Source of the DNA: an uncultured Pelagibacteraceae bacterium
GTDB lineage: Bacteria; Pseudomonadota; Alphaproteobacteria; Pelagibacterales; Pelagibacteraceae
Direction of reading: 5' to 3'
Length of the DNA: 64,000 nt
NCBI GenBank assembly: GCA_902634935.1
Contig: CACPMF010000005.1
Span: 18,596 to 82,595, forward strand
The translations under genes were made by a program, and so were the position numbers. Below, piece after piece: positions 49,952-57,811 of this stretch. Numbering within the stretch: position 1 is the stretch's first letter; each line of letters opens with the position of its first letter. A model generated the notes under the pieces. It saw only the letters and a program-made list of their open reading frames with translations, ran no database searches and was not told where the DNA came from.

Positions 49952-51388
49952 TTACTTTTTGCTAACTTTTTTTGATCCAGTTTTTTTCTTTGCGGGAGTT
50001 TTGGCTTTTTTTGATACTGTTTCTTTCTTTGCTTCGGCTTTTGTTTTCTTATCAACGCTGCTTTGTTTAGCTAATTTCTCTTGCTCTTTTAAGTTCTTTT
50101 CGTTTTCAGCTTTTAATATTTTTTCAGCCTCATCTTTTGAAATTTGTTTTTTATTTACTTTAGCTGATTTTTTTATTTCATTGATAATTTTTTCCTCATA
50201 AATGGATCCTCTAATTCCATCAATTGCAGATGGATTTTTTTCATAATACTCTTTAACCATTTTTTCTTGACCTGGCATCATTCTTAATTGTTTTTGAATT
50301 TCAGTATTCACTTCATCTTGAGAAACTTTGATATTATTTTTTTCCCCAAAAGCATTTAGAATTAAGCCTGTTTTTATTCTTTTTTGTGCTTGTTCCTCAA
50401 GAGATTTCTTATTTTTCTTTAATTCTTCTTCTTTCATTCCTTGAGATAAGATCTGAACTTCTTGTTCAATTAAATTCTGAGGAAGATCATCTAATTTTTG
50501 TTTTTCTATTTGTTCTAAAATTTGTTTTTTAGATATTAAATCAAGTGAATTTTTAAACTCATCATTTATTTGTTTTGATATTAATTCTTTTAAATTATTT
50601 AAATCCGTAGCACCTAATGTTTTTGCAAAATCATCATTAATTTTTACATCTTCAGGAGTTTTTACAGAATTAATTTTACAGTCAAATACTGCTTTTTTAT
50701 TTATTAATTCTTTTTTTGGAAAGTTTTCTGGAAGATTTACTTCAACTTTTTTAGTGTCATTTTTTTTTACACCTTCTAATTGTTTATCAAAGCCTTTGAT
50801 AAACAGATCTTTGCCAAGCACTAATTGTGTATTCTTTCCTTCGTTTCCTTCAAAGTCATTACCATCAACTGTTGCTTTATAATCAAACACTACTAAGTCT
50901 TTAGTTTTTGCGGCGTATTTTTTATCTACTTCTTTAAAATTATTTTGGTTCTTTGCAATTTGATCAATTCTTTTATCTGTTTCGGTATTATCAATTTTCA
51001 CCTCATAATCATCTACTTTGATATTGTTGATAGATGAAACATCTATATTTGGTAATTCTGTTACAGTAATTATATATTCTAGGTCTTTTCCTTCTCCAAA
51101 AGATTTTAAATCAATTTTAGGCTGTCCAGCTGGTTTAATTTTATTCTCTTCAAGCGCTTTTGTAGTTGTATCTTTTAAAACTTTGTCAATTACTTCTCCA
51201 TATACAGCTTTCCCAAACTGTCTTTTAAGAATTTCTGTTGGAACTTTTCCAGGTCTAAAACCCTTAAGAACTACATCTTTTCTAATTTCATCGTATTTTT
51301 CATCCATATATCCAGAGATAGTTTTTTTATCGATGAAGACTTTAAGATCTTTTTGTAAGCCTTTTTTATTTTCTACTGTTACTTTCAT
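49952..51388 (-). CDS. tig: trigger factor
   Basis: Ribosome-associated chaperone with peptidyl-prolyl isomerase domain. The ribosome-binding signature GFRPGKVP (GLKGFRPGKVPTEILK) is near residue 44, then an FKBP-like domain (KDLVVFDYKATVDGNDF, LVLGKDLFIKGFDKQL) and the C-terminal chaperone arms. I chose the ATG at 51388 (MKVTVENKKG, 478 residues), because the longer reading from 51427 would run through the tRNA-Leu 3' end. The last 55 or so residues form a lysine/alanine-rich tail (KAKTPAKKKTGSKKVSKK), longer than in typical trigger factors. Confidence 0.96.
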   Translation of the reverse strand: MKVTVENKKGLQKDLKVFIDKKTISGYMDEKYDEIRKDVVLKGFRPGKVPTEILKRQFGKAVYGEVIDKVLKDTTTKALEENKIKPAGQPKIDLKSFGEGKDLEYIITVTELPNIDVSSINNIKVDDYEVKIDNTETDKRIDQIAKNQNNFKEVDKKYAAKTKDLVVFDYKATVDGNDFEGNEGKNTQLVLGKDLFIKGFDKQLEGVKKNDTKKVEVNLPENFPKKELINKKAVFDCKINSVKTPEDVKINDDFAKTLGATDLNNLKELISKQINDEFKNSLDLISKKQILEQIEKQKLDDLPQNLIEQEVQILSQGMKEEELKKNKKSLEEQAQKRIKTGLILNAFGEKNNIKVSQDEVNTEIQKQLRMMPGQEKMVKEYYEKNPSAIDGIRGSIYEEKIINEIKKSAKVNKKQISKDEAEKILKAENEKNLKEQEKLAKQSSVDKKTKAEAKKETVSKKAKTPAKKKTGSKKVSKK

Positions 51389-51397
51389 AATTTTAAA

Positions 51398-51482
51398 TGG
51401 TAGGGCGAAAAGGACTCGAACCTTCACCGATTGCTCGACTGGTTCCTAAGACCAGCGCGTCTACCAATTCCGCCATCGCCCC
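51398..51482 (-). tRNA. tRNA-Leu (anticodon TAG)
   Basis: Class II tRNA on the minus strand with acceptor stem GGGGCGA/TCGCCCT, D arm ATGGCGGAATTGGTAGACGC, anticodon stem CTGGT/ACCAG around loop CTTAGGA (anticodon TAG), a variable arm CGAGCAATCG, T arm GGTTCGAGTCC, discriminator A and encoded CCA (85 nt). It ends 9 bp before the tig start and so may share a transcript with tig. Confidence 0.97.
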
Positions 51483-51568
51483 AATTAAATTATGCAGTTT
51501 TATATATTATTGAACTAATTTGTCCAATCAGAATAATAGTGTAAAAGTATATATAATATTTATAAAAT

Positions 51569-51817
51569 ATGACTGTTTCACCTTGCATTAGTATTTGCAG
51601 AACTGATCCTGTAACTGGCTATTGTTATGGCTGTGCTAGAAGTAATGAAGAAAAAAGAATATGGAAAGATCCAGCTACAACTGATGAGTGGAAAAATAAA
51701 AACCTTAAAGAAATTCAAGAACGAATGAATGGTTGGCAATTAGAAAGCTTTAAAGAGTCTTATGATCATAAAGTAAACAAAGGTATTTCATTATTTAAGA
51801 AGAGTCTTGCAAAATGA
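51569..51817 (+). CDS. DUF1289 domain protein (small cysteine-rich)
   Basis: Function unknown. The 82-residue product carries the DUF1289 pattern SPCISICRTDPVTGYCYGC: four N-terminal cysteines spaced like a small metal-binding knuckle, followed by GCARSNEEKRIW. Members are common in proteobacteria and predicted cytoplasmic. Its stop overlaps the start of the next small gene by 4 bases (ATGA), so the two form a short operon. The upstream 86 bases are shared with divergent tRNA-Leu. Confidence 0.9.
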   Translation: MTVSPCISICRTDPVTGYCYGCARSNEEKRIWKDPATTDEWKNKNLKEIQERMNGWQLESFKESYDHKVNKGISLFKKSLAK

Positions 51818-51981
51818 GTAAAACAAATTTGGCAATTATAATTTATGTAATTGGTATTGTTATTGGGATGTTTGTATTAGATATATGGAGCGCTGAAACT
51901 AGTCCAAAAGCCATTTTAGGAATGCTTTGGACAGCTATTTTTGCAATTGCCTTATACTACGCAGAAAAAAAAGAAAATTAA
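51814..51981 (+). CDS. small membrane protein (55 aa)
   Basis: Not recognised. The 55-residue product begins MSKTNLAIIIYVIGIVIG and has two hydrophobic segments (about residues 5-22 and 34-50) separated by DIWSAETSPKA, ending in the charged tail AEKKEN. The ATGA overlap with the DUF1289 gene and a plausible two-helix hairpin argue that it is a real gene. It is short enough to be missed by gene callers. Confidence 0.7.
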   Translation: MSKTNLAIIIYVIGIVIGMFVLDIWSAETSPKAILGMLWTAIFAIALYYAEKKEN

Positions 51982-51993
51982 TTCAATTTTATA

Positions 51994-52134
51994 TTATTTT
52001 TTTGTTAAAAATTTCGATTTCGTATTCCTTATAGTTTTTTTTTTAAATGGATTATTATTGTTTGATGAAAAATTATTTTTAAATCGAGCATAGCTTTGTT
52101 TTTGTGCTTGTTTCATTGCTCTTTTTGACGACAT
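51994..52134 (-). CDS. small basic protein (46 aa)
   Basis: Not recognised. A 46-codon frame on the minus strand encodes a very basic, Asn-rich peptide (MSSKRAMKQAQKQSYARF, then a run of Asn and KKKTIRNTKSKF). Convergent with the upstream small membrane protein gene, 12 bp apart, and upstream of nothing on its own strand except that gene's opposite strand. The base composition and the lysine/arginine content would suit a nucleic-acid or ribosome-binding peptide, but that is inference, and the frame could be fortuitous. Confidence 0.5.
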   Translation of the reverse strand: MSSKRAMKQAQKQSYARFKNNFSSNNNNPFKKKTIRNTKSKFLTKK

Positions 52135-52157
52135 AAATTAATTAAATATAACTATAT

Positions 52158-52712
52158 TTACATTGTATCAATTGATCCAATAATTTCGTAATTTTTATCA
52201 GAAATAACTATTTCACCCGAACTTACTGCTATATTCAATATTGATGAAATAACCACATAATGCGTAACCAGAATTAAATTTTTATTACTTTTCCAATTTT
52301 TAATATAATTTTTAAGATCCTTAATTTGTTTTTTTTCATTTTTTGCAAATTTTGCAGAAAAAAAAGAATTAAGTGCATCAAAGGTTTCAAAATCATTAAA
52401 AGCAAATTTTGCAGTATCCTTACACCTGCACCATTCGCTTGATAAAACTTTATCTATTTTAATTTTATGAGTTTTAAAAAACTCTCCAATCAATTTTGAT
52501 TGATTTATACCTTTATCACTTAAATTTCTTTGTGTAGAACAATCATTTATATTAAAATTTCGTGGATCACCTCCACCAGGTGCATAAGCATGTCTAATAA
52601 ATATTATTTTACCACCCTCTTTTAAACTTTCTAAAATTTTATCCTCAGAAAATACTTGGTTTGAAAATGTTAAAGATATAAGGATTAGTAAAAATAATTT
52701 AAATATTTTCAT
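52158..52712 (-). CDS. secreted histidine phosphatase family protein
   Basis: Phosphoglycerate-mutase-like phosphatase predicted to be exported. A signal peptide (about residues 1-22, LFLLILISLTFSNQVFS) is followed by the RHG-type motif IFIRHAYAPGGGDP with the phospho-accepting histidine, LSSEWCRCKDTA, and a second catalytic histidine in VTHYVVIS. It has 184 residues. The substrate is unknown. Its start codon is only 3 bp from the start of the divergent uracil-DNA glycosylase gene. Confidence 0.87.
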   Translation of the reverse strand: MKIFKLFLLILISLTFSNQVFSEDKILESLKEGGKIIFIRHAYAPGGGDPRNFNINDCSTQRNLSDKGINQSKLIGEFFKTHKIKIDKVLSSEWCRCKDTAKFAFNDFETFDALNSFFSAKFAKNEKKQIKDLKNYIKNWKSNKNLILVTHYVVISSILNIAVSSGEIVISDKNYEIIGSIDTM

Positions 52713-52715
52713 TTA

Positions 52716-53390
52716 ATGAAAAAAAATTTTAATAAACTTAATAATTCTATTATTAAATGTATCAAATGCAAAAGACTAGTAAATTTTAGAACGAAAATTT
52801 CTATTCAAAAACGAAAACAATTTATTAATGAAAAATATTGGGGAAAACCGATTACAGGCTATGGAGACACAAATGGAAAAATTTTACTTGTTGGATTAGC
52901 ACCAGCAGCTCATGGTGGAAATAGAACGGGAAGAGTTTTTACAGGCGATAAATCGTCGGATTTTTTATACAAGTGTTTGCACAAAGTAAAAATCGCTAAT
53001 CAACCAAACTCAAATTATATTGATGATGGACTGAAATTAAAAAATGCGTTTATTACTACTGCTTTAAAATGTGTTCCACCTGAAGATAAACCATTAAAAA
53101 AAGAATTAGATCAATGTTTTAAATACTTTAATCAAGAAATAAATTTTCTTAAAGACCTTAAAGTTATAGTTGCACTAGGAAAAATTGCATTTGATGCCTG
53201 TAAATACTTTTACAAATCTAATTATAACTTTAATGAAAATATTAAATTTGAACACAATAAAGTATTTAAATTACCCAATAATATATTATTGATTGGCTGC
53301 TATCATCCAAGTCCTAGAAATGTAAATACTGGAAGAATAAATGAAAAGAAAATGGTACAGTTATTCAACAGAGTTTTGAAATTAATTTAA
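52716..53390 (+). CDS. uracil-DNA glycosylase, family 5 (UDGb-like)
   Basis: Base-excision repair enzyme that removes uracil and possibly other deaminated bases. The motif LVGLAPAAHGGNRTGR with FTGDKSSDFL is the family 5 (UDGb) active site, and LIGCYHPSPRNVNTG is the second motif. A Cys pair near the N-terminus (CIKCKRL) resembles an iron-sulphur ligand start of UDG families 4/5, with KCVPP later in the protein. It has 224 residues. It overlaps the ybgC 3' end by 9 bases. Confidence 0.9.
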   Translation: MKKNFNKLNNSIIKCIKCKRLVNFRTKISIQKRKQFINEKYWGKPITGYGDTNGKILLVGLAPAAHGGNRTGRVFTGDKSSDFLYKCLHKVKIANQPNSNYIDDGLKLKNAFITTALKCVPPEDKPLKKELDQCFKYFNQEINFLKDLKVIVALGKIAFDACKYFYKSNYNFNENIKFEHNKVFKLPNNILLIGCYHPSPRNVNTGRINEKKMVQLFNRVLKLI

Positions 53391-53777
53391 TAAGTTATTT
53401 AAAATTTCAGGTATTTTAATTGGTTTACCCTCTTTATTTACAGTTACTAATTGAACTGTAGCTTCAGATATTATTTCTTTATTCTTTTTTATTATTTGTA
53501 ACATTGTAAAAGAAGTTTTAGTTTTTGATAATATTGAAGATATTATTTCTAGTTCATCTTCAAATTTTGCAGGTTTTTTGTATTCAATATTGCAAGACTT
53601 TACGATTATTAATGTATCATGATTTTTTTGAAGTTTAGTATTTGTAAATCCTAACGAATATATTGCTTCGGATCGAGCTCTCTCTAAATATTTTAAATAA
53701 TTTGCATAATAAACTATGCCACCTGAATCTGTGTCTTCATAGTAAATCTTAAACTTGTATTTAAAATATTTAGACAT
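53382..53777 (-). CDS. ybgC: acyl-CoA thioesterase, YbgC/hot-dog family
   Basis: Small thioesterase acting on acyl-CoA or acyl-ACP. The motif YYEDTDSGGIVYYANYLKYLERAR carries the catalytic aspartate near residue 16 (quoted block starts at residue 11). It has 131 residues, standard. In many proteobacteria ybgC leads the tol-pal operon; here no tol genes are adjacent, and the gene is a separate unit convergent with the uracil-DNA glycosylase gene. Confidence 0.9.
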   Translation of the reverse strand: MSKYFKYKFKIYYEDTDSGGIVYYANYLKYLERARSEAIYSLGFTNTKLQKNHDTLIIVKSCNIEYKKPAKFEDELEIISSILSKTKTSFTMLQIIKKNKEIISEATVQLVTVNKEGKPIKIPEILNNLLN

Positions 53778-53828
53778 ATATCTATTCTAATTTCGTTATT
53801 AATTTTATCAACACTCATAAGAAATTTA

Positions 53829-55271
53829 TTAATCTACTATTAATGTATCTTTAGATCCTCCACCTTGAGAACTGTTAACAATTGTACTTCCTTTACGAAG
53901 AGCAACTCTAGTCAATCCTCCAGTTGTAACATAATTAGTTTTACCACTTAAAATAAATGGTCTTAAATCCAAATGTCTAGGTTCTATATTTTTGTCAGTA
54001 ATAGTTGGGGCAGTTGATAAAACTTCTAGAGGTTGGGCAATATATTCCCTGGGATTTTGTCTTATTTTTTCTGCTACTTCTCCTCTTTCTTTATCAGATG
54101 CTTTGGGACCTATCATTATTCCGTATCCACCAGAAGCATTAGCTGGTTTGACAACTAGCTTAGATAAATTTTCTAAAACATATTCTCTTTGTTTTTCATC
54201 GTGGCATAAATAAGTTTCAACTTGATTAAGAATAGGTTGTTCTCCTAAATAATAAACAATCATTTTATTAACATATGAATAAACTACTTTGTCATCAGCA
54301 ATACCAGTTCCTATTGCATTTATAATACCAACATTTTTTTTTAACCAACATTTAAATAATCCAGGAACACCTATGAGCGAGTGTTTATTGAATGCTTTTG
54401 GATCTAAAAAATTATCATCAAGTCTTCTGTATATACAATCAACTCTTAAAGGTCCTTTCACAGTTTTCATATAAACATGATCATTTTCAACAAACAGATC
54501 TTTTCCCTCCACTAAAGCTATACCCATTTGTTGAGCTAAAAAAGAATGCTCAAAATACGCGGAATTATAAATTCCAGGAGTAAGAACAACCATGTGAGGA
54601 TTATTATTTTTTTTTGGTATACATTCATTCATGCAGTTAAAGAGTTTATTTGTATATTGATGAATTGATGAAACTTTATATCTAGTGAATAATTCAGGAA
54701 AAACATCTCTCATAACCATCCTATTTTCAAGCATGTAAGAGACACCTGAAGGTACTCTTAAATTATCTTCTAGGACCAAATAGTCACCATTTTTATTTCT
54801 AATTAAATCAACACCAGATATGTTTGCCCAAGACTTATATTTTGGAGAGAAACCTTCACATTCTTTTACATAATAAGGTGAATTAAAAATAATTTCTTTT
54901 GGTATAATATTATCTTTAAAAATCTTTTTTTGGTTATAAGCATCATCTATAAATAAATTTAGTGCTTTTACTCTTTGTTTAAGTCCTCTTGTTACTTTAT
55001 TCCATTGAGATTTTGGAATTATTCTTGGAATAATATCTAATGGCCATTTTTTTTCTTCGGCCCTGTTGTTTGCTGCATAGACTCTAAAATTTATACCTCT
55101 TGCACTTATTGTACTCTGACAATTTTTTTCTATTTCCTGAAGTTTTTCTTTTCCATATTTTTCTAGTATGCTTGAGATTATTACTGCATGCTTTCTAAGT
55201 TTATTTTCATTAGTAAAGTATCCATCGTATGCTTTACTAGCATTGTAATTATTCCAAAGTTTACCTACCAT
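53829..55271 (-). CDS. circularly permuted ATP-grasp protein (DUF404/DUF407 type)
   Basis: Predicted ATP-dependent ligase, perhaps forming a peptide-like bond. The order of blocks (LDIIPRIIPKSQWNKV, LRVPSGVSYMLENR, CIYRRLDDNFLDP, VKPANASGGYGIMIGP, EPRHLDLRPFIL, SQGGGSKDTLIVD at the C-terminus) is that of the circularly permuted ATP-grasp family. It has 480 residues as a stand-alone domain. The divergent neighbour 108 bp away encodes Anbu. In other bacteria these two are accompanied by an alpha-E (DUF403) protein and a transglutaminase-like peptidase, which are absent here. Function of the system is unknown. Confidence 0.88.
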   Translation of the reverse strand: MVGKLWNNYNASKAYDGYFTNENKLRKHAVIISSILEKYGKEKLQEIEKNCQSTISARGINFRVYAANNRAEEKKWPLDIIPRIIPKSQWNKVTRGLKQRVKALNLFIDDAYNQKKIFKDNIIPKEIIFNSPYYVKECEGFSPKYKSWANISGVDLIRNKNGDYLVLEDNLRVPSGVSYMLENRMVMRDVFPELFTRYKVSSIHQYTNKLFNCMNECIPKKNNNPHMVVLTPGIYNSAYFEHSFLAQQMGIALVEGKDLFVENDHVYMKTVKGPLRVDCIYRRLDDNFLDPKAFNKHSLIGVPGLFKCWLKKNVGIINAIGTGIADDKVVYSYVNKMIVYYLGEQPILNQVETYLCHDEKQREYVLENLSKLVVKPANASGGYGIMIGPKASDKERGEVAEKIRQNPREYIAQPLEVLSTAPTITDKNIEPRHLDLRPFILSGKTNYVTTGGLTRVALRKGSTIVNSSQGGGSKDTLIVD

Positions 55272-55379
55272 TTGACAATTCTTTAATAATTAAGATAAAC
55301 TTTCAAATGCGAAATAGTTATAACAGATATGTTTGATTTCAAATATATGACAGATAAATAAACGTTATTAATTAATCTT

Positions 55380-56105
55380 ATGACATATTGTATAGGAATT
55401 AAAACTGATGATGGATTAGTCTTTGCATCAGATTCAAGAACAAATGCTGGCTTGGATAATGTAAATATTTACTCAAAAATGATGACTCACGATGTTGGGG
55501 ATAGAACAATAGTAATTGTAACATCAGGAAATTTAGGTACTTCACAAGCTGTTTACAAATCTTTAGAGAAAGATTTAAACAATTCTAATGGAATAATGAA
55601 TCTTAACACTTGTAAAGATTTTGACCAAATAGCCTCTTACATCGGATCCTTAAATATTGAACATTCATCGCCACAAGGGATAAATACTGACAATGTGTTG
55701 TTAGGTTCTACATTTGTTGTAGGTGGTCAAATTCAAGGTCAAAAACATGAACTCTATTTAGTTTATCCTCAAGGCAATTATATTAGACCAGCTGATAGCA
55801 AACCTTATCTTGTTATCGGAGAGGTAAAATACGGAAAACCAATTCTTGATAGAGTAATCAAACCCAACGTTTCAATTGGTGATGCTGCTAGATGTGCTTT
55901 GATTTCAATGGACTCGACATTAAAAAGTGATTTAACAGTTGGACCACCAATAGATTTTGCAATACTTAAAAAGGATCAAAATAAACTTGCTTCTCTTGAA
56001 TGTCTAAATATATCAGATGATACTTATTCTAAAGTTTGTAATCAATGGTCCGAGGGTATTTTTAAAGTATTCGACTCATTTCCAAGATTTGAATGGGAAA
56101 AATAA
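55380..56105 (+). CDS. Anbu, proteasome beta-subunit-like peptidase
   Basis: Bacterial proteasome homologue (ancestral beta subunit) of the Ntn-hydrolase fold. MTYCIGIKTDDGLVFASDSRT gives the expected catalytic set: Thr2 (new N-terminus after Met removal), Asp18 in ASDSRT and Lys33 in YSKMM. The protein has 241 residues, typical of Anbu, with no propeptide. It is divergent from the ATP-grasp gene, with which it is linked in many genomes. Known relatives form open helical rings; natural substrates are unknown. Confidence 0.92.
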   Translation: MTYCIGIKTDDGLVFASDSRTNAGLDNVNIYSKMMTHDVGDRTIVIVTSGNLGTSQAVYKSLEKDLNNSNGIMNLNTCKDFDQIASYIGSLNIEHSSPQGINTDNVLLGSTFVVGGQIQGQKHELYLVYPQGNYIRPADSKPYLVIGEVKYGKPILDRVIKPNVSIGDAARCALISMDSTLKSDLTVGPPIDFAILKKDQNKLASLECLNISDDTYSKVCNQWSEGIFKVFDSFPRFEWEK

Positions 56106-56119
56106 ATATTACAAGCACC

Positions 56120-56141
56120 AAAAAACTATATATTGTTTTTT
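56120..56141. terminator. possible bidirectional terminator between convergent genes
   Basis: AAAAAAC-N8-GTTTTTT can form a 7-bp hairpin with A/T tracts on both sides, between the ends of the Anbu gene (plus) and the DUF3047-like gene (minus). It has only one G-C pair, so it is weak, but the position is right for a shared terminator in such AT-rich DNA. Confidence 0.35.
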
Positions 56142-56181
56142 ATTAATTAGTTATTACTAGCGATAAATTGAATTTTTTAAT

Positions 56182-56835
56182 TTAATCTGCAGAAAAATAG
56201 ATACTTTGATAATAACTTATAGACTTATTTTTTGAGTTATCGGTATCAGACATAATTGCAACTCCATCTAATTCATTCACGTCTAAATCATGAAATTTTT
56301 TAAAATCCTCTTTAACATTGGCTTTTACAGTGACCCATTCATTAAAATTTTCATTAGTTGTTGATAAAACATTATCAATAGATTTTTTTGTATAAGGACT
56401 AGGCCAATTATCTCCTATATTTTCATTACTTGAAAAAACATAGTTTATTGCTCTATTTGATAAAGCTGTAGCACCAGTTTTTTTTATTACAAAAACTCTT
56501 GCTGCAAAATCATGTCCTTTTTTACTTTTCTCATTTATTCCTTTTAAATCTTTCTCAATTTTCCATGTAATGTTAATGAAAGGGGTAGAATTAAGGTCGA
56601 TAGTTACCTTTTTTCCAAGTCCTGAAGCCGCATTATCAGCAACCGCCTTAAGGTAGTTGCCATTTTCGTTTGAGCCAAGCAAATATTCAGTTTTATTATC
56701 AGCACCTCTAACTTTTCTAACCTCTAAAGATTGAATTTCATTCTCTGTAAAATTAAACACATTTATGTTTTCAGCATTTACAAGACTGATCGAAAAAAAC
56801 GAAAATAATAAAATTTTTAAAAAAATTATAGACAC
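56182..56835 (-). CDS. secreted DUF3047-like protein
   Basis: Function unknown. A signal peptide (about residues 1-21, LKILLFSFFSISLVNA) precedes a domain that resembles DUF3047: LNSTPFINITWKIEKDL, HDFAARVFVIKK, NRAINYVFSSNE, NEWVTVKANVKEDF and ELDGVAIMSDTDNSKN. This domain is thought to be a lectin-like beta-sandwich exported to the periplasm. It has 217 residues. It is convergent with Anbu and has a 5' intergenic region of about 110 bases before a small remnant frame. Confidence 0.72.
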   Translation of the reverse strand: MSIIFLKILLFSFFSISLVNAENINVFNFTENEIQSLEVRKVRGADNKTEYLLGSNENGNYLKAVADNAASGLGKKVTIDLNSTPFINITWKIEKDLKGINEKSKKGHDFAARVFVIKKTGATALSNRAINYVFSSNENIGDNWPSPYTKKSIDNVLSTTNENFNEWVTVKANVKEDFKKFHDLDVNELDGVAIMSDTDNSKNKSISYYQSIYFSAD

Positions 56836-56943
56836 GTCTTTGCTATAAACTAGAAATTTTTTATTACAATATTTTTTTGAAAAGTCAAAAAATTGTCAAT
56901 ATTTGAACATTCATTTTACAAAATTTAAGAGTACTTAAAAATT

Positions 56944-57075
56944 GTGAAAACATTTACAATTTTTAGCCTCTTAATTTATTGGTCAATCATTATATTATCG
57001 CCTGTAATTTCAAAAGATTTAAAAATAGCAAAAATAGATGAAGTTATTGTCCCTTTATCTAAACCTAGTAAGTAG
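56944..57075 (+). pseudogene. short GTG-start frame with signal peptide, likely remnant
   Basis: A 43-codon frame begins with GTG and encodes a clear signal-peptide-like start (MKTFTIFSLLIYW, hydrophobic to about residue 21) followed by a short polar tail (KDLKIAKIDEVIVPLSKPSK). It stops inside the 3' end of the SDR gene on the opposite strand. It looks like the first part of an exported protein whose remainder is gone, though it could be a genuine tiny peptide. The 229 bases between the DUF3047-like gene and the SDR gene hold nothing else I can identify. Confidence 0.35.
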
Positions 57076-57811
57076 ATCTTCCACCACTAATATCAAAAAC
57101 TGCAGCTGTTGAGAAAGAGTTTTCCTCAGATGATAACCAGCAAACCATTGAAGTTAATTCATGAACTTCTAAAAATCGACCTTTTGGGACTTTTGAAAGC
57201 ATTCTTTGAACATGTTCTTTTGACATTTGATTTAAAATCCTCGTATTAGCTCCAGCTGGAGTAACTGCATTTACTGCAATATTATTTAAAGCCAGCTCTT
57301 TTCCTAAAGATTTTGTAAGTCCTATCACTCCAGCTTTTGAGGAGCTATAAGCACTAGCATTTGCATTACCATCTTTTCCAGAAACTGATGCAATATTTAC
57401 TATTCTACCATAATTATTTTTTATCATATGTGGCACAACTGCTTTACAGCTATAGAAAATCCCATTTAAGTTAATTTCAATTATTCTTGACCAATCATCA
57501 ATAGAGTAATTCCATAACTCTGCTGTGGGTCCAGTAATTCCTGCACTATTAACTAAAATATCAATATTAGTATTTTCAGAAATTTTCTCCACAGCATTTT
57601 TTACTTGCATAAAATTTGAGACGTCAACTACATCATAACTTAAGTTTTCACTATTAATATCTTGAGAAGCTTTTTTTAATTCGGTTTCATCTATATCCCA
57701 AATTCTTACTTTGGAACCAGATTTTATAAATCTCCTAGCAATATCTAAGCCAAATCCTTGGGCTCCTCCAGTTATAATTGCGTATCTATTTTTAAGATCA
57801 AAATCGTGCAT
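57065..57811 (-). CDS. short-chain dehydrogenase/reductase (SDR)
   Basis: NAD(P)-dependent oxidoreductase of the classical SDR family. The cofactor motif is ITGGAQGFGLDIARR, followed by DVVDVSN, the LVNSAG strand (Asn-Ser-Ala-Gly in place of the usual NNAG), the catalytic serine in ASVSGKDGN and the YSSSK tyrosine/lysine pair. The aspartate after the second strand (RIWDIDE) suggests NAD+ preference. It has 248 residues. It is the last gene of the TRAP/NCS1 unit and overlaps the permease gene by one base, so it probably oxidises the imported compound or its product. Confidence 0.93.
   Translation of the reverse strand: MHDFDLKNRYAIITGGAQGFGLDIARRFIKSGSKVRIWDIDETELKKASQDINSENLSYDVVDVSNFMQVKNAVEKISENTNIDILVNSAGITGPTAELWNYSIDDWSRIIEINLNGIFYSCKAVVPHMIKNNYGRIVNIASVSGKDGNANASAYSSSKAGVIGLTKSLGKELALNNIAVNAVTPAGANTRILNQMSKEHVQRMLSKVPKGRFLEVHELTSMVCWLSSEENSFSTAAVFDISGGRSTY

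Noticed and set aside
51389-51427. Longer trigger factor start 13 codons upstream
   Set aside because: It would translate through the 3' end and CCA of tRNA-Leu; the ATG at 51388 matches the family N-terminus.
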